DNA of 64,000 nt, from positions 682,001 to 746,000 of the forward strand of contig OZ257157.1 in the NCBI GenBank assembly GCA_965279405.1. Direction: 5' to 3'. Origin of the DNA: CBDDIP01 sp965279405. Lineage in GTDB: Bacteria > Actinomycetota > Acidimicrobiia > Acidimicrobiales > Ilumatobacteraceae. Both the position numbers and the translations under genes were made by a program. This document shows, in pieces, positions 43,166 through 53,551 of this stretch (the first letter of the stretch is position 1; each line of letters starts with the position of its first letter). Under the pieces are notes generated by a model, which ran no database searches, was not told the origin of the DNA, and saw nothing but the letters and a program-made list of their open reading frames with translations.

Positions 43166-43945
43166 TCAGCCGCGCTGGATCATGCCCGAGAGGCGGCGGG
43201 CGAGGCCCCGCGGGGTGATGCCGGTGGCCGCGGCGAGACCCTTGTACATCGCGCCGGGGATGCTCAGGGCGCGACCCTTGGCGACGTCGTTGAGCCCGGC
43301 TGCGGCGACCTCGTCGGCGCTCAGCCAGGCGAAGGCCGGGTACTCGGACTGGTAGCTCTCGGTGTTGCTGACGCTCTGGAACTCAGTGCGCGTCAACCCC
43401 GGGCACAGGGCGGTGACGTGCACGCCGGTGCCGCGCACCTCCTCGTGCAGGCTCTCGGTGAGGCTGGTGACGTACGCCTTCGTCGCCGCATAGACGGCGA
43501 GGTGCGGAGCGGGCTGGAAGCTGGCCACGCTGCTGACGTTCAGCAGGAAGCCGCGGCCGCGCGGCACCATCACCCCGAGCGCGGCACGGCTGATGCGAGT
43601 GAGCGCAGCGACGTTCAGCTGCACCTCGCGATCGAGCCGATCGGCGTCCAGCTCGTGGAACGAACCCGACGTGCCGAAGCCGGCGTTGTTGACGACGAGG
43701 TCGATCGGCTCGGTCGTCGAGCCGGCGCGGGCGACGACCGCGGCCAGGCCCTTCGGCGTCGACAGGTCGGCCTCGAGCACCTCGGTGCCCGGGTAGCCGG
43801 CAGCGATCTCCTCCAGCCGGTCGCGGCGTCGAGCGACGAGCACCTGGGGCACGACCGCCGCGCCGAGGAGGTGGGCCATCGACTCACCGATCCCGCTCGA
43901 AGCGCCGGTGACGAGTGCAGAGCTGAACGGGAACGAACGGGCCAT
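43166..43945 (-). CDS. Short-chain dehydrogenase/reductase
   Basis: A 259-aa classical SDR. The cofactor motif is ALVTGASSGIGESMAHLLGA and VVNNAGFGTSG follows. The catalytic serine strand is GFLLNVSSVASFQPAPHLAV, with YAATKAYVTSLTESLHEE giving the YxxxK pair. The RR after the second strand (LVARRRDRLEEI) favours NADP(H). It ends just 1 bp from the PIN-like toxin stop on the other strand. ATG 43945 follows TAGTCT (43952-43957) by 6 nt. Substrate unknown. Confidence 0.93.
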   Translation of the reverse strand: MARSFPFSSALVTGASSGIGESMAHLLGAAVVPQVLVARRRDRLEEIAAGYPGTEVLEADLSTPKGLAAVVARAGSTTEPIDLVVNNAGFGTSGSFHELDADRLDREVQLNVAALTRISRAALGVMVPRGRGFLLNVSSVASFQPAPHLAVYAATKAYVTSLTESLHEEVRGTGVHVTALCPGLTRTEFQSVSNTESYQSEYPAFAWLSADEVAAAGLNDVAKGRALSIPGAMYKGLAAATGITPRGLARRLSGMIQRG

Positions 43946-43972
43946 CCGCTCAGACTACGGACAAACGCGAAA

Positions 43973-44015
43973 CTGGATGTCTGAGACGCGGCACAGCCGC
44001 GCGTCAGACATCCAG
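43973..44015. repeat. 43-bp palindromic repeat, copy D
   Basis: Same family as at 3961, 13033 and 14034, with loop ACA as in copy A and outer arms CTGGATGTCTGA / TCAGACATCCAG. It starts 16 bp upstream of the SDR -10 box and ends 16 bp before the atpC stop (minus strand), where it is well placed to terminate the ATP synthase operon. Confidence 0.92.
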
Positions 44016-44031
44016 TTGTCGGTGGTCGCGA

Positions 44032-44454
44032 TCAGTGGGCGGCGGCGGAGGTGCCGTTGAGTCCGCCGGAGGCGTTCAACCGTGCGTGAGCGCGGGCCAG
44101 CGCGGCCGTGGCGTCGCTGTCCTGCTCGTTCATCATCCGTGCTTCGGCGCGCTCTTTGGCCTGCTGGGCACGGGCCCGATCGATCTGGTCGGCGAGCTCG
44201 GCGACGTCGCTGAGGATGCTCACCGTGGTGCCGCTGACCTGAACGAAGCCGCCGTGCACGGCGATGTCGAGCACCTCACCATCGACCAGCGTGATGCGCG
44301 TGTGGTTCTCGGTGAGCGCAGCGAGGAACGGGGCGTGCCCGGCCAGGAAGGCGATCTCGCCACCGCCGAGCGTGCGCGTGATCACCTGCGTGGCCTCGCC
44401 GGAGAAGAGCACCTTCTCGGGCGACACGACCTCGACCTGGAACGCGTCAGCCAT
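44032..44454 (-). CDS. atpC: ATP synthase epsilon subunit
   Basis: Central-stalk subunit that couples and inhibits F1. The 140-aa protein opens FQVEVVSPEKVLFSGEATQV, has the beta-sandwich core GEIAFLAGHAPFLAALTENH and a two-helix C-terminal domain (IDRARAQQAKERAEARMMNE), followed by a small Ala/Gly tail. Normal length. It is last in the operon, 2 bp after atpD, and followed by palindrome copy D. Confidence 0.95.
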   Translation of the reverse strand: MADAFQVEVVSPEKVLFSGEATQVITRTLGGGEIAFLAGHAPFLAALTENHTRITLVDGEVLDIAVHGGFVQVSGTTVSILSDVAELADQIDRARAQQAKERAEARMMNEQDSDATAALARAHARLNASGGLNGTSAAAH

Positions 44455-44456
44455 GG

Positions 44457-45889
<1,433 letters not shown>

Positions 45890-45893
<4 letters not shown>

Positions 45894-47137
45894 GGTTGCT
45901 GTCCTTCTCCGTACTTCTGGTCGTGGAGGTCGCGGGCTTGCTGGATCCAGTTCTCGCGTTCGACTCGCCCGGGGAACTCGATCTCGTCGCCGACGCGCTC
46001 GGCGTCTGCGGGGGTCCAGGCGGCGATCTGGGCGAACGTGGTGATGCCACGCTCACGGAGGTGCTCGCCGATCACCGGTCCGATGCCGAGGATCTCCTCG
46101 ATGTCGTCCGGCTCGAGCACGCCGACGGCCGTGGCGGCCAGCGCGCTGGTGGGCTTCAGGTCGAGGTAGCCGTCGGTGTCGAGGTAGCTGTCGCTGTCGA
46201 ACCCCATCGGACCGAGGTCGATGTGCACCTTCTTCTTGTCGCCGCCGAGCGCTTCGGCGCCGCTGACGATCTCCATGATCTCGGTGGTGATCGAGTCCTG
46301 GCGGGCACGGTTCATGATCCGGCTCAGCGACTTGATGAGCTCTTCGGCGTTGTCGGTGGCGCTCTTCATCGCTCGCTGGCGCGCCGCCTGCTCGCTGGCC
46401 GCACCGTTGAGCAGCGCGGCGTAGATGCGGGCTTCGACGTAGCGCGGCAGCAGCGTGTCGAGGATGGTGCTCGGGTCGGGCTCGAACTCGTAGTCGGCCG
46501 TCGCCCCCGATGCGTTGGGCGCCTGGCCGTCGCCCCCGGCCACCGTCTCGCGGTCGAGCGGGACGAGCGGACGCAGCACCACTTCCTGCGAACCGGCAGA
46601 GATGAAGCGGGTGTAGACGAGCTCGACCTTGTCGACCTCGCCGGACAGGAACAGGTCGACGACGTGCTCGCCGATCTCCTTGGCCTGCGCGTACGTCGGC
46701 AGCTCGGAGAAGCCGGTGAACGAACGGTTGATGGCGTAGCCGCGGAAGCGGAAGTAGCCCTCCGCCTTTCGCCCGATGGCGATCACGGTGTACTGCTTGC
46801 CGGCCAGGACGTCGGCTTTGATCTCGCCCTCGGCGGCGCGCTGCACGCCGGCGTTGTAGCCGCCGCACAGACCGCGGTCGGCGGAGACGACCACGTACGC
46901 GGTGCGCTTGATCTCGTCACGACCGGCGAGCAACGGCGACGACGAGGACCCACCGGCCGCCGACAGGTCCTTGACCACCTCCGTGATCTGATCGCTGTAC
47001 GGCATGGCGGCCTGAACCCGTTGCTGCGCCTTGACGATGCGCGACGCCGCGATCAGTTCCATGGCGCGCGTGATCTTCTTCGTGGCCTGGACGGTTCGGA
47101 TGCGTCCTCGCAGGATTCGTTCTTGACCACCAGCCAT
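45890..47137 (-). CDS. atpG: ATP synthase gamma subunit fused to a C-terminal helix-hairpin-helix domain
   Basis: Rotor shaft of F1. Residues 1 to about 298 form a complete gamma subunit: MAGGQERILRGRIRTVQATK, then VSADRGLCGGYNAG and the C-terminal helix AMKSATDNAEELIKSLSRIM...ITTEIMEIVSGAEAL. The protein does not end there but runs to 415 aa. An acidic linker (about 299-341) leads to a helix-hairpin-helix module at about 342-405 (DDIEEILGIGPVIGEHLRER; FPGRVERENWIQQARDLHDQ), as found at the end of some NuoE-like and ribosomal proteins. No frameshift is needed. In a rotary motor this tail would sit at the end of the C-terminal helix, deep within the alpha3beta3 head, so it must be accommodated or flexible. 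It overlaps atpD by 4 bp. Confidence 0.95.
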
Positions 47138-47142
47138 CTAGA

Positions 47143-48744
47143 TCACTCCGTCGCGAGGGTCTTGTCGCTCTCGGCCTCGCCCAGCTCCTCGGCCGCGACT
47201 GCGGCCGGATCGACGGCGGCGTTGATCGCCGCGCCGGTGCGGAACTGCGCCTTGAAGCCGAGGATGAGGTCGGCGAGCTCGCCGGGCGCGTCAGCCTTCG
47301 GGTTGTTGCGGATGCCGGCCAGCACGCCACCGGCGGTGGTGCGCAGGTGCTCGAGCAGCTCGCCCTCGAAGCGACGCACGTCGGAGACGGGCAGGTCGTC
47401 GAGGTAGCCCTTGGTGCCGGCGAAGACCACCACCACCTGCTCCTCGACGGGCATCGGGCTGTTCAGTGGCTGCTTGAGCAGCTCGACGAGGCGGTAGCCG
47501 CGCTCGAGCTGGGCCTTGGAGATGGCGTCGAGCTCGGAACCGAACGTGGCGAACGCCTCGAGCTCACGGAACTGGGCGAGGTCGAGCTTCAACGTGCCCG
47601 ACACGCTCTTCATCGCCTTGATCTGCGCCGCACCACCCACGCGAGACACCGAGATGCCCACGTCGACGGCCGGGCGGACACCGGACTTGAACAGGTTGTC
47701 CTGCAGGTACACCTGACCGTCGGTGATCGAGATCACGTTGGTGGGGATGTACGCCGACACGTCGCCGGCCTTGGTCTCGATGACCGGGAGGGCGGTGAGC
47801 GAACCGGCGCCGCGCTCGTCGCTGAGCTTGGCGGCACGCTCGAGCAGGCGGCTGTGGAGGTAGAACACGTCGCCGGGGTAGGCCTCGCGGCCCGGCGGGC
47901 GGCGCAGCAGCAGCGACACCTGGCGGTACGCCTCGGCCTGCTTGGAGAGGTCGTCGTAGACGATGAGCGCGTGCTCACCGTTCTCCATCCAGTGCTGACC
48001 CATGGCGCAACCGCCGTAGGGAGCGAGGTACTTGAAGGGCGCCGGGTCGGAGGCCGGGGCGGCGACGACGACGGTGTACTCCATGGCGCCGTACTGACGC
48101 AGCGTCTCCACGGTCTGGGCGACCGTCGAGCCCTTCTGGCCGATGGCGACGTAGATGCACTTCACGCCGAGGCCGCGCTGGTTGATGATCGCGTCGATGG
48201 CAACGGTGGTCTTGCCCGTCTTGCGGTCGCCGATGATCAGCTGGCGCTGGCCACGACCGATCGGGGTCATCGCGTCGATCGACTTGATGCCGGTCTGCAG
48301 CGGCTCGTGCACGGGCTTGCGACCCATGATCCCGGGGGCCTGGATCTCGACGCGGCGGGAGATGCCGCCGACGATGTCGCCCTTGCCGTCGATCGGCTGG
48401 CCGAGCGCGTTGACCACGCGGCCGAGCATCGCGTCGCCGACGGGGACGCTGAGGATGCGGCCGGTGGCCTTCACGGTCTGGCCTTCCTCGATCTCGAAGC
48501 CGTCACCGAGCACCACGGCGCCGATGGACTCCTCGTCGAGGTTGAGGGCGAGGCCGACGGTGCCGTCCTCGAACTCGAGCAGCTCGTTCACGGCGCAGTC
48601 GGGCAGACCGCTGACGCGAGCGATGCCGTCACCGACTTCGGTGACGCGCCCGACGGTGCGGGCCTCGAGCGACGGCGAGAAGCCATCGAGGTTCTTGGAG
48701 AGCGCGGCGGCGATGTCTGCGGCGCTGAGGGTGAGCTCTGCCAT
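47143..48744 (-). CDS. atpA: ATP synthase alpha subunit
   Basis: Non-catalytic nucleotide-binding F1 subunit, 533 aa. P-loop LIIGDRKTGKTTVAIDAIIN, IYVAIGQKGSTVAQTVETLR, Walker B-region HALIVYDDLSKQAEAYRQVS and the conserved arginine-finger stretch KSGVRPAVDVGISVSRVGG are all present. ATG 48744 starts 14 bp after the atpH stop. A slightly long C-terminal tail (PAAVAAEELGEAESDKTLAT) is acidic. Confidence 0.98.
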   Translation of the reverse strand: MAELTLSAADIAAALSKNLDGFSPSLEARTVGRVTEVGDGIARVSGLPDCAVNELLEFEDGTVGLALNLDEESIGAVVLGDGFEIEEGQTVKATGRILSVPVGDAMLGRVVNALGQPIDGKGDIVGGISRRVEIQAPGIMGRKPVHEPLQTGIKSIDAMTPIGRGQRQLIIGDRKTGKTTVAIDAIINQRGLGVKCIYVAIGQKGSTVAQTVETLRQYGAMEYTVVVAAPASDPAPFKYLAPYGGCAMGQHWMENGEHALIVYDDLSKQAEAYRQVSLLLRRPPGREAYPGDVFYLHSRLLERAAKLSDERGAGSLTALPVIETKAGDVSAYIPTNVISITDGQVYLQDNLFKSGVRPAVDVGISVSRVGGAAQIKAMKSVSGTLKLDLAQFRELEAFATFGSELDAISKAQLERGYRLVELLKQPLNSPMPVEEQVVVVFAGTKGYLDDLPVSDVRRFEGELLEHLRTTAGGVLAGIRNNPKADAPGELADLILGFKAQFRTGAAINAAVDPAAVAAEELGEAESDKTLATE

Positions 48745-48758
48745 CTTCGGGGTTCCTT

Positions 48759-49286
48759 TCAGAGCCTGGACTTCAACTGGTCGATGCGGGTGCGGACGCT
48801 GCCGTCGATGACGGTGTCGCCCACGGTGGCCACGATCCCGCCCAACACGGAAGGATCGACCACGACTTTCAGGTTCACGGCCTTGCCCGTGGCGTTCGTC
48901 AGCGCAGCCGACAGGCGAGCCTCTTGCTCGGCGGTCAGCGGCACGGCAGTGCGCACTTCGGCGACTTCGAGGTTCTTCGAGCTGCTGGCCCGCTGGACCA
49001 GCTTGTCGACGATGGCCGGCAGGTCGCGACCGCGGCCGGAGCCGATGACCATCGAGACGAGCTGGGTGGTGGTCGACGTGGCCTTGCCACCGAGCAGGTC
49101 TTCGACGATCGCCTGACGACGACTGGCGGGGATCTGCTCGTCGGTCAGCGCGTTGCGCAGCGCGTCGTTGCTCTCGTAGCTGCGGGCGAAGCGGAACAGC
49201 TCGTCTTCGACCTCGTCGATGGTGCCTTCGGCGCGGGCGATCTCGAAGAGCGCACGTGCGTAGCCGTCGATGCGTTGGTCGCTCAT
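48759..49286 (-). CDS. atpH: ATP synthase delta subunit
   Basis: Peripheral-stalk cap linking b subunits to the F1 head; 175 aa. N-terminal helical bundle IDGYARALFEIARAEGTIDE and C-terminal signature VDPSVLGGIVATVGDTVIDG are family-typical. It is a separate gene here, unlike the b-delta fusion of mycobacteria. ATG 49286 overlaps the atpF stop (ATGA). Confidence 0.95.
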   Translation of the reverse strand: MSDQRIDGYARALFEIARAEGTIDEVEDELFRFARSYESNDALRNALTDEQIPASRRQAIVEDLLGGKATSTTTQLVSMVIGSGRGRDLPAIVDKLVQRASSSKNLEVAEVRTAVPLTAEQEARLSAALTNATGKAVNLKVVVDPSVLGGIVATVGDTVIDGSVRTRIDQLKSRL

Positions 49287-49879
49287 GCGCTTGCTCCTGT
49301 GCTGGCTCCGACGCGCTGGATGAAGTCCTCGATGAGGGCTTGATGCGTGGCCTCGTCGAGCGAACCGGTGACGACGTGGTCGACGGCAGCGCTGGACAGG
49401 CGGGCGATCTCGGCGCGCAGCTCGTCGTTGACACGTCCGCCGGCGGCGGCGATGTCCGATTGGGCCTTCGCTTCGATCTCGACGACCTCGGCGGCCAGGC
49501 GAGCCCGACCGTCGGTGAGGATCGACTCGGCCTGCACGTCGGCCTCGGCCAGCAAGCGATCTCGCTCGCCGGCGATGTCGCCCTTGGCCTGACGGATGGT
49601 GGCCGCTTCCTGCGCCGCGGAGGTGACGTCGGACGATGCCGAGTCGAGCTCCTTCTGGATGCGCTCGGTGCGAGCCTTCATGGCCTTGCTGATCTGCGGC
49701 CCGGCGAACTTCCACAGGGCCCAGAAGATGACGATCGAAGCGACGCCGCCGTAGATGATCTCGGCGAACTCCGGCAGGATCCAGCTGTGGGTGACGACGT
49801 GGCCGTCCTTGTCGAAGACCGGCTCCTCGCTGAGCGGCCGCAGGCCGTGGAGCAGATGGGCGATTCCCAGAACACTCAT
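49283..49879 (-). CDS. atpF: ATP synthase b subunit
   Basis: A 198-aa peripheral-stalk protein with one N-terminal membrane helix (EIIYGGVASIVIFWALWKFA) and a long charged helix (RTERIQKELDSASSDVTSAA onward) predicted to form a right-handed coiled coil with the second b-type subunit. It overlaps both neighbours by 4 bp (b' and delta). Confidence 0.92.
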   Translation of the reverse strand: MSVLGIAHLLHGLRPLSEEPVFDKDGHVVTHSWILPEFAEIIYGGVASIVIFWALWKFAGPQISKAMKARTERIQKELDSASSDVTSAAQEAATIRQAKGDIAGERDRLLAEADVQAESILTDGRARLAAEVVEIEAKAQSDIAAAGGRVNDELRAEIARLSSAAVDHVVTGSLDEATHQALIEDFIQRVGASTGASA

Positions 49880-50430
49880 CGCGCCATCACCTCCCCGACC
49901 ACGCGCTCGACGACGGCGGCATCCGGCTGCTTGCCGGTGGCCAGCTTGCTGGCCAGCCCGGCGACCGAGCTGACGGCCGCATGGATCTGCGACTGCGCTG
50001 CCTGCCGGGCGGCGTCCGCTTCCTCGGCTGCGGCGGCGCGCTGGGTGGCGATGCGACCGTTGACCTCGGCCAGCTTGGCCTGACGTTCCGTTTCCAGCGT
50101 GGCCCGTGCGACATCGAGACGAGCCGTCGCTTCGGCCTTCACCGAGGCGAGCTGCGCCTCGTAGTCGGCAACCTCGGCGCGTGCGGCGGACCGCTCGGCG
50201 TCGGCGCTGACGTGTGACTGCTGGATGCCCGAGTAGCGGGCGTCCATCCCCTTCTTCAGCTTGGGGAAGAGCACGAAGCGCATCAGCAACGCGAACACGA
50301 TGAACGAACCGGCACCCCAGGCGAGCTCCTTGAGCTCGGGGATGATCGGGCCGGGGTCTTTGTCGACAGCCCCGTCGGCAGCGACGAGGTTGGCAACGAA
50401 CCCGTGAAGATGTGCGACGGCGTTCAGCAC
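49876..50430 (-). CDS. ATP synthase second b-type (b') subunit
   Basis: A 184-aa homologue of b with membrane helix GAGSFIVFALLMRFVLFPKL and a long helix (RYSGIQQSHVSADAERSAAR; ERQAKLAEVNGRIATQRAAA). Two distinct b genes imply a heterodimeric stalk as in cyanobacteria and chloroplasts, and as seen in deep actinobacterial lineages. ATG 50430 starts 45 bp after the c-subunit stop. Confidence 0.9.
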   Translation of the reverse strand: MLNAVAHLHGFVANLVAADGAVDKDPGPIIPELKELAWGAGSFIVFALLMRFVLFPKLKKGMDARYSGIQQSHVSADAERSAARAEVADYEAQLASVKAEATARLDVARATLETERQAKLAEVNGRIATQRAAAAEEADAARQAAQSQIHAAVSSVAGLASKLATGKQPDAAVVERVVGEVMAR

Positions 50431-50475
50431 GTCAGCTCCTTCGGGAAGGTGGACGGATGGATCAACGCGATCGGC

Positions 50476-50745
50476 TCAGAGGCCGATGAGGATGAAGACC
50501 ACGAAGCCGATGAGGGCCAGGGCTTCGGTGAAGGCGATGCCGAGGAACATGGTCGTGCGGACCATGCCGGCGGCCTCGGGCTGACGGGCCATCGCCTCGA
50601 CGGACTTGCCGACGAGGTAACCGATGCCGATGCCAGGTCCGATGGCGGCGATGCCGTAGGCGAAACCGGCGCCGATGGCTGCGTTGGCGGCCTTGGCTTC
50701 TTCGCCGGTGAGCTCGGCGGCGACGAGGTGGCTGAATGCTTCCAT
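50476..50745 (-). CDS. atpE: ATP synthase c subunit
   Basis: Ring-forming proteolipid, 89 aa with two helices. The loop is RQPEAAG and the ion-binding carboxylate is E74 in AFTEALALIGFVVF. No Gln in helix 1 and no Ser/Thr right after the Glu, so the site looks proton-type rather than sodium-type. The helix-1 glycines (GAGFAYGIAAIGPGIGIGYL) are standard. The N-terminus (about 20 aa, acidic) is somewhat longer than in E. coli. Confidence 0.97.
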   Translation of the reverse strand: MEAFSHLVAAELTGEEAKAANAAIGAGFAYGIAAIGPGIGIGYLVGKSVEAMARQPEAAGMVRTTMFLGIAFTEALALIGFVVFILIGL

Positions 50746-50804
50746 GTTGGTTGCTGTCTCCTGATGAGTGTTCTGGGTAGGTGGAGAGGTGTGCGACCCG
50801 AGCG

Positions 50805-51575
50805 TCAGTGCTCGGGGTGCGTGGCCCCGCCGATGTACACGGCGGTGAGGATGGTGAAGATGTACGCCTGCAGGAATCCGACCAGCACCTCGAAGGCGGT
50901 GAGGAACAGCAGCATGAAGAACGGCAGCACGGCCATCGGCTTCAGCAGGATCTGGCTGGTCTCGGCGGTGATCAGCGAGTGCGTCAGCAAGGCGAACGTG
51001 ACGAGCAGGATGTGGCCGGCGAGCATGTTGGCGAAGAGCCGGACCGTCAGCGAGAACGGGCGCACGACGATCGTCGAGATGAACTCGATCGGGGTCACGA
51101 GGATGTACAGCGCCTTGGGCACGCCGGGCGGGAAGAGGGTGCTCTTCAGGTAGCCGCCGAGGCCCTGGTGCTTGATGCCGACGCCGTTGTAGATGACCCA
51201 GACGAGCAGGGCGAGGAACATCGGGATGGCGATGCGAGCGGTGGCGGGCATCTGCAGGATCGGGATGATGCCCGGCACGTTGCAGAGGTAGATGAAGATG
51301 AACATGCTCAGCAGGAACGGCGTCCAGCCGAGGCCGTCCTTGCCGATCGTCTGCATGATGATGCCGTCTTCGATGAACTCGACGGTCGATTCGGCGAGGT
51401 TGCGCACGCCGGTCGGTGCGACCTTCGCGTCCTTCCGCCCGGCCAACAAGAACACGATCGACCCGATGATCGCCGCAGCGACGGCGATGAGGGCGATCTT
51501 GTTGAAGGACGTGAAGAGGTCCTGCCAGCGCAGGATGGAGTTGATCTGTGGGAACTCGAACGATTCGGCGAGCAC
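50805..51575 (-). CDS. atpB: ATP synthase a subunit
   Basis: Fo proton-channel subunit, 256 aa with five or six helices. The essential arginine lies in RPFSLTVRLFANMLAGHILL and the last helix TAFEVLVGFLQAYIFTILTA holds the conserved Glu/Gln. GTG 51575 is used; no ATG fits. It is 18 bp after the atpI-like gene and 59 bp before atpE. Confidence 0.96.
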   Translation of the reverse strand: MLAESFEFPQINSILRWQDLFTSFNKIALIAVAAAIIGSIVFLLAGRKDAKVAPTGVRNLAESTVEFIEDGIIMQTIGKDGLGWTPFLLSMFIFIYLCNVPGIIPILQMPATARIAIPMFLALLVWVIYNGVGIKHQGLGGYLKSTLFPPGVPKALYILVTPIEFISTIVVRPFSLTVRLFANMLAGHILLVTFALLTHSLITAETSQILLKPMAVLPFFMLLFLTAFEVLVGFLQAYIFTILTAVYIGGATHPEH

Positions 51576-51593
51576 GGTGTCGATTCCTGTCAG

Positions 51594-52034
51594 TTACGGG
51601 CGGGCAGGCTTGAGGCCGGGATGGGCGAGGGACATGGCGACGTACTTCATCTCCCACACCAGCAGGCCGAGGTGCGTGACGATGATGGTCGCTCCGAGTG
51701 CCGGGAGCGAAATCCATCCGGCGTCTTTCACCAGCAGCACTGCCAGCAGGATGAGACCGAGGCGGAGCAGGTAGCCGAAGAGGGTGGCGCCCATCATCAG
51801 CCCGAGGCTGATGCGAGCAGCCGCGGCGATGAGCCCGGCGGCCAGGGCGAAGTTGATCAGCACGAGGGCGATCGCGTACATGCTCGACCAGGCGCCACGG
51901 CTGCCCCAGATGAGCCAGCAGATGCCGATGAGCACGGGAGCAACCATCAGGCCGCGCCTGATGATGTCCTTGGACACGCTGACCTCGGGCGCCGGGCCGT
52001 CGAGTCGCGTGGTGAACGTGGACGTCTCGTTCAT
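51594..52034 (-). CDS. ATP synthase subunit I-like membrane protein
   Basis: A 146-aa protein with four hydrophobic segments (GLMVAPVLIGICWLIWGSRG; AIALVLINFALAAGLIAAAA; LGATIIVTHLGLLVWEMKYV). Position directly before atpB and general topology fit AtpI, an assembly aid for the c ring. Sequence similarity is low, as is usual for AtpI. It overlaps the AtpZ-like gene by 4 bp (ATGA). Confidence 0.8.
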   Translation of the reverse strand: MNETSTFTTRLDGPAPEVSVSKDIIRRGLMVAPVLIGICWLIWGSRGAWSSMYAIALVLINFALAAGLIAAAARISLGLMMGATLFGYLLRLGLILLAVLLVKDAGWISLPALGATIIVTHLGLLVWEMKYVAMSLAHPGLKPARP

Positions 52035-52294
52035 CGCCGGACCTTGGCGCGAGAGACCTCGGCGCGTTCGGCCTCGAGCACCTTCATCCGTGCGTCGTAG
52101 GCGTACCAGAGGGTGATGCTCTTGCCGATGAAGGCCACGAGCGGCAGCGTCGCCATGAACAGCGGGCGGGTGCCCAACCAGCGGTCGAGGCCCCAGCCGG
52201 CAAGCAGGAACACGAGCGTCGTCAGAGCCAGGTCCATGCCCTTGCCGAGGTTGTCATCGGCATCGATGCTGCGCTTGCGGGGAATCAGGTTCAA
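52031..52294 (-). CDS. AtpZ/AtpI-family small membrane protein
   Basis: First gene of the ATP synthase operon, about 87 aa with two helices: MDLALTTLVFLLAGWGLDRW then LFMATLPLVAFIGKSITLWY, the pattern of AtpZ proteins (partner of AtpI in Mg/Ca transport and c-ring assembly). I chose TTG 52294 because AGGA lies about 7 nt upstream; ATG at MDLAL would leave only the membrane part. A longer reading to 52363 crosses the promoter region. Confidence 0.75.
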   Translation of the reverse strand: MNLIPRKRSIDADDNLGKGMDLALTTLVFLLAGWGLDRWLGTRPLFMATLPLVAFIGKSITLWYAYDARMKVLEAERAEVSRAKVRR

Positions 52295-52361
52295 CGAGGT
52301 TCCTGGCTGGCGGGACGGCGCGCCCGACACTCCGTTGTGTCGAGCTTGTGAACGCATACAC

Positions 52362-52391
52362 AATCTAGCGAGACGAGTTCTCGTTCGCCAA
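52362..52391 (-). promoter_or_regulatory. Candidate promoter of the ATP synthase operon
   Basis: On the minus strand TTGGCG (52386-52391), an 18-bp spacer and TAGATT (52362-52367), in the most AT-rich stretch around. It leaves a 5' leader of about 60 nt before TTG 52294, so this operon would not be leaderless. Confidence 0.5.
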
Positions 52392-52435
52392 ACCGAAACC
52401 GTACTCGTTGAGAATCTTCCGCCGTTCCGTGATGG

Positions 52436-53551
52436 TCAGACTCGGTTGCGGCGCAGTTGGGGGTGCAGCACGGTGTAGAGGATGAGGCCGAACATGGCGG
52501 CACCGACGGGGATGTAGCCGGCGCCGCTGCCGGTGAACACCGGGTAGAGGACCATCGTCGACAGCAGCGCGGTCCAGGCCCACAGGATCATCACGCTGCG
52601 CCGCTGGCCGTGGCCCATCTCCATGAGACGGTGGTGCAGGTGGCGCTTGTCCGCGGTGGCCACGCCCTGGCGGCTTCGGGCGCGCCGCAGGATCGCCCAG
52701 AGCGTGTCGAGGATCGGCACGCCGAGGATCAACAGCGGGATCAGGAGCGGAGCGAAGAAGAAGTACGTCTGGCCGACGGACGGCAGCGGCGGGTTGGGGT
52801 CGGCGCGGCCACCGACCACGCTCGTGCTGACCGCCATCAACAGTCCGAGGAGCAGCGCGCCGCCGTCACCCATGAAGATGCGCGCCGGGTTGAAGTTGTG
52901 CGGCAGGAAGCCGACGCAGATGCCGACGGTGATGATCGCCACCAGTGGACCGACGTTGGGACGCACGAGCAGGGTCAGGTCGTCGAGCTTCTGGCTGAAC
53001 AGGAAGAAGGCTGCGGCGGCGATGGCGACGATGCCGGCGGCCAGCCCGTCGAGCCCGTCGATGAGGTTGATCGCCTGGGTCATCCCGAGCAGCCACACGA
53101 CCGTGATCAACGGCACCCAGTCCTGGTCGAGCACGAACACACCGAGCAGCGGCACGCGGAAGAAGAACATCGTCACGCCGAAGCTGACGAGGATGCTCCC
53201 GGCGATGACGGTGCCGGCAACCTTCGCCGGCGCCGAGATCTCGCGCACGTCGTCGATGAAGCCGACGAGGAACATCACCGTCGCGGCGAACAGCACGCCG
53301 CGCGGCTCGGAGTTGCGGGCGAACAGCGGATCGAACGTGTTGTTCAGCCGGGCCGCGCCGAGCGCCACCACGAAGCCGACGAACATCGCGATGCCGCCCA
53401 CGTCGGGGGTGGCCACCTTGTGCACGCGCCGGTCATCGGGCTGCACGATCCAGCCCATCTTGCGGGCGACGATCCCGACGATCGGGGTGCACACGAACGT
53501 CACCACGGCGGCGATGCCACCGGTCAGGAGGTACGCCCCGATGGGGAACAT
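52436..53551 (-). CDS. Undecaprenyl-phosphate sugar-1-phosphate transferase (MraY/WecA family)
   Basis: Polytopic enzyme that puts a sugar-1-phosphate on undecaprenyl phosphate, starting a cell-envelope polysaccharide. The 371-aa protein has about 11 helices with cytoplasmic motifs GFIDDVREIS, NLIDGLDGLAAGI and FNPARIFMGDGGALLLGLLM, plus ADKRHLHHRLMEMGHGQRRS, the WecA-type HIHH-like loop. WecA/TagO type is more likely than MraY given that loop and its position before the atp operon, where actinobacteria commonly have it. ATG 53551 overlaps the upstream membrane-protein gene (ATGA). Confidence 0.93.
   Translation of the reverse strand: MFPIGAYLLTGGIAAVVTFVCTPIVGIVARKMGWIVQPDDRRVHKVATPDVGGIAMFVGFVVALGAARLNNTFDPLFARNSEPRGVLFAATVMFLVGFIDDVREISAPAKVAGTVIAGSILVSFGVTMFFFRVPLLGVFVLDQDWVPLITVVWLLGMTQAINLIDGLDGLAAGIVAIAAAAFFLFSQKLDDLTLLVRPNVGPLVAIITVGICVGFLPHNFNPARIFMGDGGALLLGLLMAVSTSVVGGRADPNPPLPSVGQTYFFFAPLLIPLLILGVPILDTLWAILRRARSRQGVATADKRHLHHRLMEMGHGQRRSVMILWAWTALLSTMVLYPVFTGSGAGYIPVGAAMFGLILYTVLHPQLRRNRV

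Noticed and set aside
52365..52439. 24-codon frame from CTG (TITERRKILNEYGFGLANEN...) after wecA in a CTGA overlap
   Set aside because: The peptide looks oddly natural, but it needs a CTG start, has no ribosome-binding site and overlaps the better-supported ATP operon promoter.
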